The notes below the pieces were generated by a model, which saw nothing but the letters and a program-made list of their open reading frames with translations, did no database searches and was not told the origin of the DNA. The position numbers and the translations under genes are program-made. From Methanolobus vulcani (GTDB lineage: Archaea; Halobacteriota; Methanosarcinia; Methanosarcinales; Methanosarcinaceae), in assembly GCF_900100715.1 (NCBI RefSeq), contig NZ_FNCA01000003.1, positions 124,001 to 188,000 of the forward strand: a stretch of 64,000 nt of DNA, given 5' to 3'. Shown piece by piece: positions 25,861 through 35,440 of the stretch. How positions within the stretch are numbered: the stretch's first letter is position 1; the number at the start of each line of letters is the position of its first letter.

Positions 25861-27603
25861 TTATGCTTTAGTCAATGTAAAAATAAAAGTACTGCCTTTT
25901 CCTTGCTCACTGGTGGCAACTATACTTCCACCCTGACCTTCTATTATACCTTTCACTATGGAAAGACCAAGGCCACTTCCTCCTACCTTGCGGGTAGAAG
26001 TACTGTCTATCTGGTAGAATTTATCAAATATCTTCTCCAGCTCTTCCGGACTCATGCCTATACCATCGTCACTAACACTTATCCTCACCAGATCAGAATC
26101 ATCCTGCGCTGTTATCCGGATATTACCATTCTTTTTGCTGAATTTTGCGGCATTGTTCAGTAGATTAACAAAAACCTGAACCAGTTTGTCCCTGTCAGTA
26201 TAGACCTGGGGAAGATCATCCGGAATTTCCACCAGTATATTCATACTTTTCTCTTTGATGACAGCGGAAAGCATCTCTAGAGAAGTATTAACTGTTTCCT
26301 CAATATCCAGAGATTCTTTATGAAATTTCATGCGGTTGGATTCGATCCTTGATATATCCAGAAGATCATCCACCATTCTGGATTGTCGGTCTATATTCCT
26401 GATAATAATATCGAGCATCTGCCTTCTAACAGGAATACTACATTCATCACTTTCCCGCAAAAATTCACTGGATGTCCTCATGGCTGTAAGAGGAGTTTTA
26501 AGTTCATGTGATACAATGGACAGGAACTCAGTTTTAAGACGGTCCAGTTCTTTGAGTTTCTTATTTGCAGCCCTCAGGGATTCATTGGATTCTTTTAGTT
26601 CCTGAGTTTTTTCTCCTACTTCCTTTTCAAGACTTTTACTCCAGTTATAGAGAATGATCACTAAAAAGGAACTTACAAAAATAATGAAAAGAACTGAAAC
26701 CATTGCCACAATGAAAAGCTTAAGGTAAACTGAAACAATCAGTCGGTCAACTTCAGAGGAGGGGCTTGTCAGTGCAAGTGACCACTTCTGGTTGTACCAT
26801 TCAATCGGAGAATAGGAAACGAGTCTTTCTTCATAGATAGTTCCATTTTCAAGCAGTAAATACTTACCATTGCCTTCAGAACCATTGACCTGGTCTGCTA
26901 CAATTTCCTGTAAACCGGATGCATTGGAACCAAAAATATCAACATAAAGGGCGCCTCGCTTATAGTTATGGTCACCTTCATAAAGTATCCTGCCACGATC
27001 ATCAATAAGATATGCATAACTTGATGAATTGGATTCAACTACATACCGGTCTTTCAGATCAGACTCTTTGATAATAGCAATAAAAGCTCCCCTGAACTCA
27101 TCTCCCTCATAAACAGGAATCCAGATAAAAGCTCCATAATTTCCTTCCATGAGTTTCAAAGGATCTGTGATATAAACTTCATTGTTCGTTTTCACATATT
27201 CAAAAGCACGTGATTGATCATTCTCATAGAGGTTGAAACCTAAAGGAACGGATTCTTCCGGATAACCTGAAACTATTGTCCCATTCTCTGCAACATATTC
27301 TACCACATAGAACAATCTAGCAATTTCATAGACACTCTTTAGATCCGATTCGAAATTGTCATCGGGAACTCCTGAATCTTTTTTAGCGATGACCTCCAGA
27401 AGAGATACTCTTTCATTAAGTGTTTGTTGTATACCACCAGCAACATGCCTTGTAAGTAACAACTGCTGATTCTGATATTGTTCCTCAACAACAGACCTGA
27501 CCTCTATGTTGGTCCTCATCCAGAGAAAAAAGATGGAACTTATCAGAAGCAAAACTACTACAGCAAAGATTATGAGGTTCCATTTGCTTTTACGGTTCCA
27601 CAT
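25861..27603 (-). CDS. Membrane sensor histidine kinase with extracellular Cache-like domain
   Basis: A 580-residue kinase: transmembrane helix 1 (about 9-28), a 240-residue outer sensor region of the Cache type (ENGTIVSGYPEESVP; AYLIDDRGRILYEGDH), transmembrane helix 2 (about 290-315), coiled coil, HisKA with SIVSHELKTPLTA, N box NLLNNAAKFSKK, G1 DDGIGMSPEELEKIF and G2 GSGLGLSIVKGI. The cognate response regulator precedes it by 17 bases, forming a two-gene operon. Ligand unknown. Confidence 0.93.
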   Translation of the reverse strand: MWNRKSKWNLIIFAVVVLLLISSIFFLWMRTNIEVRSVVEEQYQNQQLLLTRHVAGGIQQTLNERVSLLEVIAKKDSGVPDDNFESDLKSVYEIARLFYVVEYVAENGTIVSGYPEESVPLGFNLYENDQSRAFEYVKTNNEVYITDPLKLMEGNYGAFIWIPVYEGDEFRGAFIAIIKESDLKDRYVVESNSSSYAYLIDDRGRILYEGDHNYKRGALYVDIFGSNASGLQEIVADQVNGSEGNGKYLLLENGTIYEERLVSYSPIEWYNQKWSLALTSPSSEVDRLIVSVYLKLFIVAMVSVLFIIFVSSFLVIILYNWSKSLEKEVGEKTQELKESNESLRAANKKLKELDRLKTEFLSIVSHELKTPLTAMRTSSEFLRESDECSIPVRRQMLDIIIRNIDRQSRMVDDLLDISRIESNRMKFHKESLDIEETVNTSLEMLSAVIKEKSMNILVEIPDDLPQVYTDRDKLVQVFVNLLNNAAKFSKKNGNIRITAQDDSDLVRISVSDDGIGMSPEELEKIFDKFYQIDSTSTRKVGGSGLGLSIVKGIIEGQGGSIVATSEQGKGSTFIFTLTKA

Positions 27604-27620
27604 AGATCATTTTAAGATAT

Positions 27621-28133
27621 TCAGATGTCCTGCCTTCGCAGGACCATTTTTACACGTGCTTTCAGTTCTTTCAGGTTAAAAGGCTTGGTAACGTAATCAT
27701 CAGCACCAAGTTCAATACCTTCTACCTTATCATCGATCTCCCCACGCGCTGTAAGCATGATGATTGGAATATGACGATACATATCATCGGATTTTAACTG
27801 GTTGCAAACCTCAAAACCATCGATTCCAGGTATCATCAGGTCAAGCAGGATCACATCCGGTTTTTCAGAATGTACTTTATCTATAGCTTCATGACCATCC
27901 TTTGCTTCAGCAACATTATAACCTTCAGCTTCAAGGACAACTTTCAGGGATAGCAGGGCATCCATCTCATCATCAACAATGAGAACCTTCTGCCTTGTAT
28001 CAGACATACTTTCCAGTGCATTTTCAACCTTGTTCACTGGCATTGATAACTTATCTGCGATCTCCTTTGCAGTTATCCCTGGATTCTCTTCCATGAGTGA
28101 AAGTATCTTTCCGCCAATATTTTCTGCTTGCAT
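27621..28133 (-). CDS. Response regulator with N-terminal helix-turn-helix-like domain
   Basis: A 170-residue protein with a short N-terminal helical domain (GKILSLMEENPGITAKEIADKLSMPVNKVENAL, residues 7-40) resembling a winged-helix half, followed by a receiver domain: acidic pair VDDE (about 54), phospho-acceptor in VILLDLM, switch Thr in IIMLTARG and Lys in YVTKPF. A DNA-binding module placed before rather than after the receiver is unusual. Partner of the kinase downstream. Confidence 0.9.
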   Translation of the reverse strand: MQAENIGGKILSLMEENPGITAKEIADKLSMPVNKVENALESMSDTRQKVLIVDDEMDALLSLKVVLEAEGYNVAEAKDGHEAIDKVHSEKPDVILLDLMIPGIDGFEVCNQLKSDDMYRHIPIIMLTARGEIDDKVEGIELGADDYVTKPFNLKELKARVKMVLRRQDI

Positions 28134-28183
28134 GATAATTCTACCTGAATGAGCTCATAAAATATAGCTGGATGATATTATTA

Positions 28184-28209
28184 AAACCTTTCTAAATATG
28201 AAAGGGTTT
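28184..28209. promoter_or_regulatory. Inverted repeat in the divergent promoter
   Basis: AAACCTTTC-taaatat-GAAAGGGTTT is a near-perfect inverted repeat (one extra G) between the response regulator and the winged-helix gene. A possible operator for either. Confidence 0.35.
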
Positions 28210-28282
28210 CTGTTTTTGTGAACAATCTGTCCGATAAAAGAAAATCTTATAAGCCATAACGGAATATTTAATTAGGATATCA

Positions 28283-28561
28283 ATGGACGCGCTGGAAGAG
28301 ATATTTGGAAAAACTGCCCAGATGACGGTATTAAAGAACCTCATTGAACATAAGGAAGAATCAACCTATCTTTCCGGCATTGCAGACGAAACCGGATTAT
28401 CACACTCCAGTGTTGCAAGGGTCATAACTCCACTTATCAAAAGTGATATTGTAATTGAAAAACCCCTTGGTAAGCAAATAAGGACTTTCAGGCTCAATCT
28501 GAATAATGAGAAAACAAAGCTAATTCTTGATTTCTATGACCGCCTGAATAATATGGATTAA
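28283..28561 (+). CDS. Winged-helix transcriptional regulator
   Basis: A 92-residue DNA-binding protein. MTVLKNLIEHKEESTYLSGIADETGLSHSSVARVITPLIKSDIV is a classic winged helix, with the wing EKPLGKQIRTFRLN. An effector domain is absent, so it may sense through dimerisation or partner binding. A TATA-like element (tcttataagc) about 30 bases before the ATG suggests a leaderless or near-leaderless mRNA. Confidence 0.85.
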   Translation: MDALEEIFGKTAQMTVLKNLIEHKEESTYLSGIADETGLSHSSVARVITPLIKSDIVIEKPLGKQIRTFRLNLNNEKTKLILDFYDRLNNMD

Positions 28562-28609
28562 TATTCACAGATTTAATTTTTAAAAAAATATGGGATTTCT
28601 ACCTTAATT

Positions 28610-29221
28610 TCATCTGTTTTCAGAACTACTTAGCATCCTTTTTGCAAAAGCACCTGACAGGCCTGCCAGTACATTCAGTACATGCAAAGACAAAAAGCCT
28701 GTAAATATGCCTGCTATTGAAACAATAATTGCTTCAAGGAGTGAACTTACTTCACTAAGACCCAATACATAGAGTACTGGAGTAAACAGCATTGCAATGG
28801 TCAGGCACAATAGCAGCGTCATTAGCACCAGTGAAAAAATTCCCAGTGGGAACTTTACCAGCAGAAATACAAGGGCTTTCCAGGTAACAGGACTTTTCAC
28901 CCTCCGCATGAACCTTTGAAGTATGCTACTATCAGAAACCGACTGCGTATTCATAGGAACAATCTCAGTCCCTAATAACCATATAGCCATCTGTCGTTCA
29001 AATGAAGCAATCTCCCACCATGCCAGGAAGATTAGTATGAGAATAGGAATACCGACCCAAATAAGCAACAGACCGAAACCAAATGAGAGACCTGTAACAA
29101 GGAATATAAAATAAGCAGTACCCAGTGGGAAAGAAAATAGCAGATACAGGATATTAAGATAAGTCTGCTTCTTAAAAGCAACCATCAAAAATTCACGAAT
29201 AGCACCATCTACCTCCGCCAT
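28610..29221 (-). CDS. Sensor-domain (PF13796-like) membrane protein
   Basis: A 203-residue protein with two pairs of hydrophobic helices built as an internal repeat: NILYLLFSFPLGTAYFIFLVTGLSFGFGLLLIWVGIP and a second copy FLLVKFPLGIFSLVLMTLLLCLTI. This is the PF13796 'putative sensor' type found in bacterial kinases and as stand-alone proteins. GAGG before the ATG at 29221 favours it over the ATG at 29236. Lies downstream of the ABC cluster on the same strand. Confidence 0.7.
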   Translation of the reverse strand: MAEVDGAIREFLMVAFKKQTYLNILYLLFSFPLGTAYFIFLVTGLSFGFGLLLIWVGIPILILIFLAWWEIASFERQMAIWLLGTEIVPMNTQSVSDSSILQRFMRRVKSPVTWKALVFLLVKFPLGIFSLVLMTLLLCLTIAMLFTPVLYVLGLSEVSSLLEAIIVSIAGIFTGFLSLHVLNVLAGLSGAFAKRMLSSSENR

Positions 29222-29327
29222 TTTTCTATTCCTCATACATCTGTTAAACTAATCATGCGTCCTCTGAAATTTATTAATATTTAATGATTCCTGAATACTG
29301 CCAGCTTTCAGAGTTACTAATCCCGAT

Positions 29328-29564
29328 TTACTTCCCATACTCCTGAATGCGTTTTGGTCTCCTGACAACAAAGTACACAAGAGCACCGATCACATGTGTG
29401 AAAACTATAACTATGATCCAGATCAGTTTGTCATTTCCCTCGGATGGTTCTTTTGTGGCACAATCAATGAGCATCCACAACCAGAACAAAGTTCCGATTA
29501 TCCCAAATCCGAAGAAAAAGATTAAAATAAAGAATGAAAATGCTATTCCAAACATATCGAACAT
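29328..29564 (-). CDS. Small membrane protein, PLDc_N type
   Basis: A 78-residue two-helix membrane protein with FWLWMLIDCATKEP ... KLIWIIVIVFTHVIGALVYFVVRRP, the phospholipase D N-terminal-like domain. AAAGGAGAT fixes the start at 29564. It follows the permease gene by 41 bases; similar small proteins often accompany membrane stress or ABC gene clusters. Function unknown. Confidence 0.8.
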   Translation of the reverse strand: MFDMFGIAFSFFILIFFFGFGIIGTLFWLWMLIDCATKEPSEGNDKLIWIIVIVFTHVIGALVYFVVRRPKRIQEYGK

Positions 29565-29605
29565 CTTAATATCTCCTTTGCTTCTCCTTTTGATCAACAA
29601 AACCT

Positions 29606-30820
29606 TTATTCATGACGCAGTGCATCTACCGGATTCATCCTTGCTGCTTTATTGGCAGGATAAATACCTGCAAGCAAACCAACTATTACTGAAACCAGCA
29701 TTCCAATAAGGATCATATCAATCGGGAACACGTATGGCAGTCCCATTGCAGTATCCGCAGCATATGCACCGATCACACCAAGCACAATACCCAGCACACC
29801 ACCAAATAGTCCTACAACTATAGATTCCACCATGAACAGTGACAGAACCTCATGGTTCTTGAAACCAAGGGACTTCATGATACCTATCTCACCTGTTCTT
29901 TCAGTTACTGTAACAAGCATTATATTCATGATACCAATGGAACCAACTATAAGTGATATCAGTGCAACCGATGTCAGGAGTGAACCAAGTGCATCGGATA
30001 ACTGGTTAACCTGTTCCAATATCTCTCCCTGATTTGTAAGTGAATATGGTTTAGCATCCTCGTTGTCCAGATCCCTGAAAGGAACTCCAAGATCCCTTGC
30101 AAGCCTCTTATCAAGCTCATCGGTAACATCATTTATAGATTCAAGACTTGTTGCGGCTGCAAAATAACCCCAGTAATAGTCCTGACCCATGATCTCATTC
30201 ATAGTTGCTATTGGAATGAATATCCTGTTGTCAGGCTCTATGCCACTCTGTACGAATGTTGTTTCTGGACTATCAACAATACCTTTTACCTTGAACTTCT
30301 GAGTTATAACTTCCCCATCAGGTCTTGTAAAACTAAGCTCGATGGTATTTTTGTCAGATATCTTGCGGTCAAACTTATCATATGCAACATCATGACCTAT
30401 GACAGCCATGTACTTGTCCTTGTCGTCAATGAAAGTGCCACTTTCCATCTGAATATTGCCAACCTGCTCATAGTCTTCGGAAACTCCCTGCACTGTAATC
30501 TGTCTTGCAGTTGAGAGATACGTAACCTCAGCAACTTCCTGACTCAAGGGAGAAACTCCAACAATACCAGGAGTATTTTTTATGATCTCCATTTCATGGT
30601 CATGAAATAAGTTTGAGGTCTTACCCTCAATTATAATGAAATTGTTACCTACAGAGCCGATCTCTTGTGTGAAATACTGGTTGAAACTGGCTCCCAGTGA
30701 TACGTTCGCAATAACCGCAGCAACACCTATGACAATTCCCAGTGTTGTCAGAGCAGACCTAAGTTTTGAGCTGCTGATGCTTCCTACAGCCATTCTGAAT
30801 GAATGTTTCAGACTCAGCAT
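29606..30820 (-). CDS. MacB-like ABC permease (FtsX domain), module 1
   Basis: A 404-residue permease: membrane helix 1 (about 18-40), an outer MacB core domain (residues about 45-260), and three C-terminal helices of the FtsX domain with VALISLIVGSIGIMNIMLVT and the end YPANKAARMNPVDALRHE. MacB-type proteins transmit ATP-driven motion across the membrane rather than form a channel. Last gene of module 1: ATPase 32107, COG1361 protein 30838, then this. Close paralogue of 32983 and 34200 (shared LRSALTTLGI and GASFNQYF). Confidence 0.93.
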   Translation of the reverse strand: MLSLKHSFRMAVGSISSSKLRSALTTLGIVIGVAAVIANVSLGASFNQYFTQEIGSVGNNFIIIEGKTSNLFHDHEMEIIKNTPGIVGVSPLSQEVAEVTYLSTARQITVQGVSEDYEQVGNIQMESGTFIDDKDKYMAVIGHDVAYDKFDRKISDKNTIELSFTRPDGEVITQKFKVKGIVDSPETTFVQSGIEPDNRIFIPIATMNEIMGQDYYWGYFAAATSLESINDVTDELDKRLARDLGVPFRDLDNEDAKPYSLTNQGEILEQVNQLSDALGSLLTSVALISLIVGSIGIMNIMLVTVTERTGEIGIMKSLGFKNHEVLSLFMVESIVVGLFGGVLGIVLGVIGAYAADTAMGLPYVFPIDMILIGMLVSVIVGLLAGIYPANKAARMNPVDALRHE

Positions 30821-30837
30821 TGTTCCACCTGTAAGCC

Positions 30838-32094
30838 TTAGTTATTGTTCTGCTTTCTGCGTTTCATGAACACAACAGCAGGAACACCCAGCATCAACAG
30901 AATTGCAACTGCTGCAGTGGCGATACCTGCACCGCTGCCTTTCTCTTCAGTATTAAGTTTCACATCACGGACAGCAACTTCAGTATCGTGTTCATTAATT
31001 CCGTTTCTGTATTCCACGGTGATGGTTACAGGAACAACTTCTTCATTAAGATCTGTTTTTGCGTCTACCTCAATGGTGAAAAGCTCGTCAGAATCCATTG
31101 CTCCAACAAAGTATTCCTCTGGAGAGAAATCAACCCCATCAGCACTCAGCTTTACACTTACAGAACTGAGTGAGTTTGGGTGCATATTGGCAACATCGAA
31201 CTCAAGAGTCCCTTCTCCGTTAGTAAGTTCCATTGGTTTTGAAGGAATGACCTTGACAGAAGCTGAATCAACTTTTACAGGAATTCTCCAGTTGTTATTA
31301 TATGAGTGAGAATTTCCCACCATAGAAAGGTCCAGATAATAAGTGCCATCGGCAGCATCATCTGCAACTTCAACGTTGTAGCTCAAAGTAATAGAATCAC
31401 CCGGACCCATTACACCTGAACCTGTATAACTTTCACTTATGACATCAATATGGTTGTCACCATGAAGTATTGCAGACTGAACACGTGCATTTGTATCATA
31501 GTCTGTACCGTCAATGGTTACAGAGCTTTCTGTTGCTGTATTGGTAAGAGTGAAACTGACTGTTCCGATATCTCCCGGCATAAATACTACAGGATCACAG
31601 GAGATATCGGTTAGTTCAATGGTTCCTTTGCTGTCAAATGTGCTGGAACCGACGTTTAGGTCAAAGGAGGACTTATACCATGATCCACCCTCATAGATCT
31701 GGTAATAGACATCAACTGAGCCTGTGCCCACCTTTGCGTTCTCGTCCACATATAGACGGTATTCGTGTACCGCCGCATCATCAGGAGATAATATTCCTAT
31801 GAATTCCACAGCATTGTTCTGGGAATCCAGTGAGAACGGATATTCAGGGTCCATCTTAATGGAAACTGCATCTGCACGTCCGAAACCTGTATTCTCAATT
31901 TTGACACTAACATCTACATACTCACCTATCTGAGCCGGGAAAGGCTCATAGTCGATTATATCGATTTTCATGTTAGGTGCCGAATCTGCTGAGACCGGCA
32001 TAATGGAAGAAGTACCTAATAAAGCTATGCAGAGTAAAATGTAAAATGATCTTTTAATCATTTCTTCAATATCTGAAAAATTAATAAGATTCAT
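30838..32094 (-). CDS. COG1361-type surface protein of ABC module 1
   Basis: A 418-residue secreted, membrane-anchored protein. A signal peptide (about 12-36) is followed by tandem immunoglobulin-like/NEW-type domains (YEPFPAQIGEYVDVSVKIENTG; FMPGDIGTVSFTLTNTA; GPGDSITLSYNVEVADDA) and a C-terminal helix with a basic end (MKRRKQNNN). GAGGGTGG before the ATG at 32094 supports this start. Sits between ATPase and permease genes and may be the adaptor that the permease moves. Near-duplicate of 35441. Confidence 0.88.
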   Translation of the reverse strand: MNLINFSDIEEMIKRSFYILLCIALLGTSSIMPVSADSAPNMKIDIIDYEPFPAQIGEYVDVSVKIENTGFGRADAVSIKMDPEYPFSLDSQNNAVEFIGILSPDDAAVHEYRLYVDENAKVGTGSVDVYYQIYEGGSWYKSSFDLNVGSSTFDSKGTIELTDISCDPVVFMPGDIGTVSFTLTNTATESSVTIDGTDYDTNARVQSAILHGDNHIDVISESYTGSGVMGPGDSITLSYNVEVADDAADGTYYLDLSMVGNSHSYNNNWRIPVKVDSASVKVIPSKPMELTNGEGTLEFDVANMHPNSLSSVSVKLSADGVDFSPEEYFVGAMDSDELFTIEVDAKTDLNEEVVPVTITVEYRNGINEHDTEVAVRDVKLNTEEKGSGAGIATAAVAILLMLGVPAVVFMKRRKQNNN

Positions 32095-32106
32095 GTAAAA
32101 CCACCC

Positions 32107-32811
32107 TCAATTGTTGCCGATATTTCCGTCCCTTATGTGGACAACTCTGTCAACATACTGCTCCATTTCAGGATCGTGAGTTATCATCACGATAGTGCGT
32201 CCTTTCTGATGTAGATCAGAAAAAATGTCCATGATCTCAACACTTGTCTTGGAATCAAGATTGCCCGTAGGTTCATCTGCAAGGATCAGTGAAGGATCGT
32301 TTATCAAAGACCTTGCAATTGCAACCCTCTGTCTTTGCCCACCTGATAATTCTGTAGGTTTGTGTTCTGTACGGTCATCAAGACCTACCAGTTTCAGCAG
32401 GTCTTGTGCCCGACCTGACGTGTCCATACCTTTTTTTGTATTGGAATAAGTTGGAAGCAGCACGTTCTCATAAGCACTGAGTCGTGGTATGAGGTTAAAA
32501 TTCTGGAAAACAAAACCAATCTCAAAACCTCTGAGCTCTGCAAGCTCGTTGTCTGTGATGGCGTTTGTATCCTTACCCATAAGCATCACCTTTCCGCTTG
32601 TAGGCCTGTCAAGACAGCCAATCATATTCATCAGAGTACTTTTCCCGGAACCGGACGGACCCATGATCGCAACAAATTCACCTTTTTTGATACACAGGTC
32701 TATTCCATGAAGTATGGGCACTTCCATATTTCCCAGGAAATAACTCTTCTTCAGCCCCTGAATATCTATTACATTGTTAGTTTCAGGGTTTTGCACATTA
32801 CAACCAGCCAT
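32107..32811 (-). CDS. ABC transporter ATPase (MacB/LolD type), module 1
   Basis: A 234-residue nucleotide-binding protein: Walker [11 protein letters not shown] loop [14 protein letters not shown], signature LSGGQRQRVAIARSL, Walker [13 protein letters not shown] and switch H in ITHDPEM. These match the MacB/LolD subfamily. First gene of module 1; its promoter lies in the 172-base gap before it. Confidence 0.94.
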   Translation of the reverse strand: MAGCNVQNPETNNVIDIQGLKKSYFLGNMEVPILHGIDLCIKKGEFVAIMGPSGSGKSTLMNMIGCLDRPTSGKVMLMGKDTNAITDNELAELRGFEIGFVFQNFNLIPRLSAYENVLLPTYSNTKKGMDTSGRAQDLLKLVGLDDRTEHKPTELSGGQRQRVAIARSLINDPSLILADEPTGNLDSKTSVEIMDIFSDLHQKGRTIVMITHDPEMEQYVDRVVHIRDGNIGNN

Positions 32812-32982
32812 AGCAATTCACCTTTGTACATCCAACTCGACTATTTATCGACAAGTCAGTCAATGCGAAGAAAATACTTAAACCTTTCCATAAATAGTCA
32901 AGTTTGATTATGTAGAATATTTAACTCTGAATTGACAGGATGAGAAAACAGAAAAAAGGAATTCAACAACTGATAATTCAGT

Positions 32983-34197
32983 TCATTCATGACGAAGTGC
33001 TTCCACAGGATTCAGTTTTGCAGCTTTGTTTGCAGGATACACACCAGCCACAAGTCCTACAAACACCGATATGAAGAAACCCAGAATTATCAGATAGAAC
33101 GGGAACACAGGAGTAATACCCAGATATACTTCTACAATATAGGAACCCACAATACCAAGAACAGTTCCCATTATACCACCTATCACACCTACAATGATGG
33201 ATTCCATGATGAAAAGTACGATAATGTCCGGTTTGGTGTAACCCAGTGATTTCAAAAGACCAATCTCACTGGTCCGTTCAGTCACCGTAACGAGCATGAT
33301 ATTCATAATTCCTATTGAACCTACTAAAAGTGCCACAGCAGCAATCATCGTGATAAGTATGGTAAAAGCATTTGTCAGGGAATCAAGCTGTTCAATAATT
33401 TCTGCCTGGTTAAATATCCGGTAAGGTTTTGCATCATCATTATCAAGGTCTCTTGTTGGAACACCAAGATCCCTCGCAAGTCTTTTATCAACTTCATCTG
33501 AAACTTCCTGTACAGATTCCGCAGAGCCGGTCTTTGCAGAGAAACCACCATAATCAGTAACGTTGAGCATCTCATTTAGTGTTACAATTGGCACATATAT
33601 TGTGACATCACGGTCAGGACCACCAGTTACGAAAGTATTATCCTCACTTGCAAGAATACCTTTTACACGGAACTTGCGGGTCACGCTTGTACCATCATCA
33701 CGTTTGATAGTGATATCTATATAATTTTTCACAGAGATATTCTTGTCAAACTTTTCAGTTGCAACCTCTTTACCAATAACGGCCACGTACTTATCCTTGT
33801 CTGTGAGAAAACTTCCCTTTTCAACCCCGAGATTAGAAATATACTGGGCATCTTCCGACACACCCTGGACATCTATCTGCCGGGTAGCTGAAAGATAAGT
33901 TACGGGTGCAGTTTGCTGGTTGAATGCTGAAGCCCCTTCTATTCCGGGAGTGTTTCTGATGATTTCAAGTTCATTGTCATAGAATATGTTGACATCCTGA
34001 CTGTAGATAATTATGAAATTCGAACCAAGAGAACCAAGCTCATCGGTGAAATACTGGTTGAAACTTGCACCGACAGATACGTTTGCAACAACAGCAGCAA
34101 CACCTATGATGATACCCAGAGCCGTTAAGGTGGAGCGAAGCTTTGCACTGCGTATGCTTCCAAATGCCAGAACAAAAGCATATCTAAGGTCTATCAT
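32983..34197 (-). CDS. MacB-like ABC permease, second of module 2
   Basis: A 404-residue permease with the same plan as 29606: one N-terminal helix, outer core domain, three C-terminal helices ending YPANKAAKLNPVEALRHE. AAGGAGTGA positions the ATG at 34197, overlapping the end of the previous permease, so the two are translated together. A tandem pair of permeases suggests a heterodimer in module 2, unlike the single permease of module 1. Confidence 0.93.
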   Translation of the reverse strand: MIDLRYAFVLAFGSIRSAKLRSTLTALGIIIGVAAVVANVSVGASFNQYFTDELGSLGSNFIIIYSQDVNIFYDNELEIIRNTPGIEGASAFNQQTAPVTYLSATRQIDVQGVSEDAQYISNLGVEKGSFLTDKDKYVAVIGKEVATEKFDKNISVKNYIDITIKRDDGTSVTRKFRVKGILASEDNTFVTGGPDRDVTIYVPIVTLNEMLNVTDYGGFSAKTGSAESVQEVSDEVDKRLARDLGVPTRDLDNDDAKPYRIFNQAEIIEQLDSLTNAFTILITMIAAVALLVGSIGIMNIMLVTVTERTSEIGLLKSLGYTKPDIIVLFIMESIIVGVIGGIMGTVLGIVGSYIVEVYLGITPVFPFYLIILGFFISVFVGLVAGVYPANKAAKLNPVEALRHE

Positions 34198-34199
34198 GT

Positions 34200-35414
34200 T
34201 CACTCCTTCCTCAAAGCTTCAACTGGATTCATACGTGCAGCTTTTCTTGCGGGGTAGACACCTGCTACAAGTCCTACCATTAATGATACAAAAAATCCAA
34301 GGAAAATCAAACTTACAGGAAAAACATCCGGTACATCAAGAAGATCATTAGCAATTGATGCAGCTCCAATTCCTGCAACCGTTCCTATTATGCCACCAAT
34401 CAGACCTACGATCATTGATTCAATTATGAAAAGTAACAGGATGTCACGCTCATTATAACCAAGGGATTTGAGAAGACCAATTTCCGGTGTCCTTTCAGCA
34501 ACTGTCACAAGCATGATGTTCATTATTCCAATGGAACCAACTATAAGAGAGATAAGAGCTACTGATGTCAGCAGTGATGTTAAAGCTGCAGAAAGCTGGT
34601 TAGTTTCTTCCAATATCTCGATTTGGTCAAAGACCACATAGGGCTTTGCATCATCGTTTTCTAGATCCCTGCTTGGAACCCCCAGGCTGCGTGCAAGTCT
34701 TTTATCGATCTCATTTGAGGTCTCGCGGACAACATCAAGACTCTCTGCTTTTATGAAAAAGCCACCATAGTCATCTTTTCCAAGAATCTCGTTCATTGTA
34801 TCTATTGGGATGAAGATACGGATCTCAGGTTCAACTCCCGTCTGAGCAAATGTTGTGTTCGGGTCCTGGATCACGCCTTTTACAATGAATGTCTGTGTGA
34901 CAACGCCACCATCCTTACGCCTAAATGTAATGTCGATTGGATTTTTTATTGATATTTTCTTATCGAATTTATCATAGGCGACTTCAGCACCTATTACTGC
35001 AACATAGCGGTCCTTGTCAGTAAGAAAAGTACCTGAATCCATCTTGAAGTTTGCAACTTCATCATAGTCCTGAGTTACACCCTGAATGTCTATCTGCCGG
35101 GAAGTTGACATATAGGTGACTTTCGCCATCTGCTGATTGATAGGGGAAACACCATCAACACCTGGAGTATTCCTGATAATTTCAAGTTCCTTGTCAAAAA
35201 AAACGTCAATATTCTGACTGTAAACCACTATGAAATTCGAACCAACTGCTCCGATCTCATCATTGAAGTACTGGTTAAAACTAGCACCAAGGGACACATT
35301 AGCTATAACTGCCGCTACACCAATGATAATTCCAAGGGTTGTAAGGGCAGACCTTAGCTTTGCACTGCCAATACTTCCCAATGCGATATTGATAGCCTGA
35401 GCCGGACTTAACAT
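34200..35414 (-). CDS. MacB-like ABC permease, first of module 2
   Basis: A 404-residue FtsX-domain permease, a clear paralogue of the two neighbours: LRSALTTLGIIIGVAAV at helix 1, outer domain with DKDRYVAVIGAEVAYDKFD, FtsX region with VALISLIVGSIGIMNIML, and end YPARKAARMNPVEALRKE. It follows the COG1361 gene by 26 bases. Confidence 0.93.
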   Translation of the reverse strand: MLSPAQAINIALGSIGSAKLRSALTTLGIIIGVAAVIANVSLGASFNQYFNDEIGAVGSNFIVVYSQNIDVFFDKELEIIRNTPGVDGVSPINQQMAKVTYMSTSRQIDIQGVTQDYDEVANFKMDSGTFLTDKDRYVAVIGAEVAYDKFDKKISIKNPIDITFRRKDGGVVTQTFIVKGVIQDPNTTFAQTGVEPEIRIFIPIDTMNEILGKDDYGGFFIKAESLDVVRETSNEIDKRLARSLGVPSRDLENDDAKPYVVFDQIEILEETNQLSAALTSLLTSVALISLIVGSIGIMNIMLVTVAERTPEIGLLKSLGYNERDILLLFIIESMIVGLIGGIIGTVAGIGAASIANDLLDVPDVFPVSLIFLGFFVSLMVGLVAGVYPARKAARMNPVEALRKE

Positions 35415-35440
35415 GAAATGTCCATCCTGGACTGCTTACT

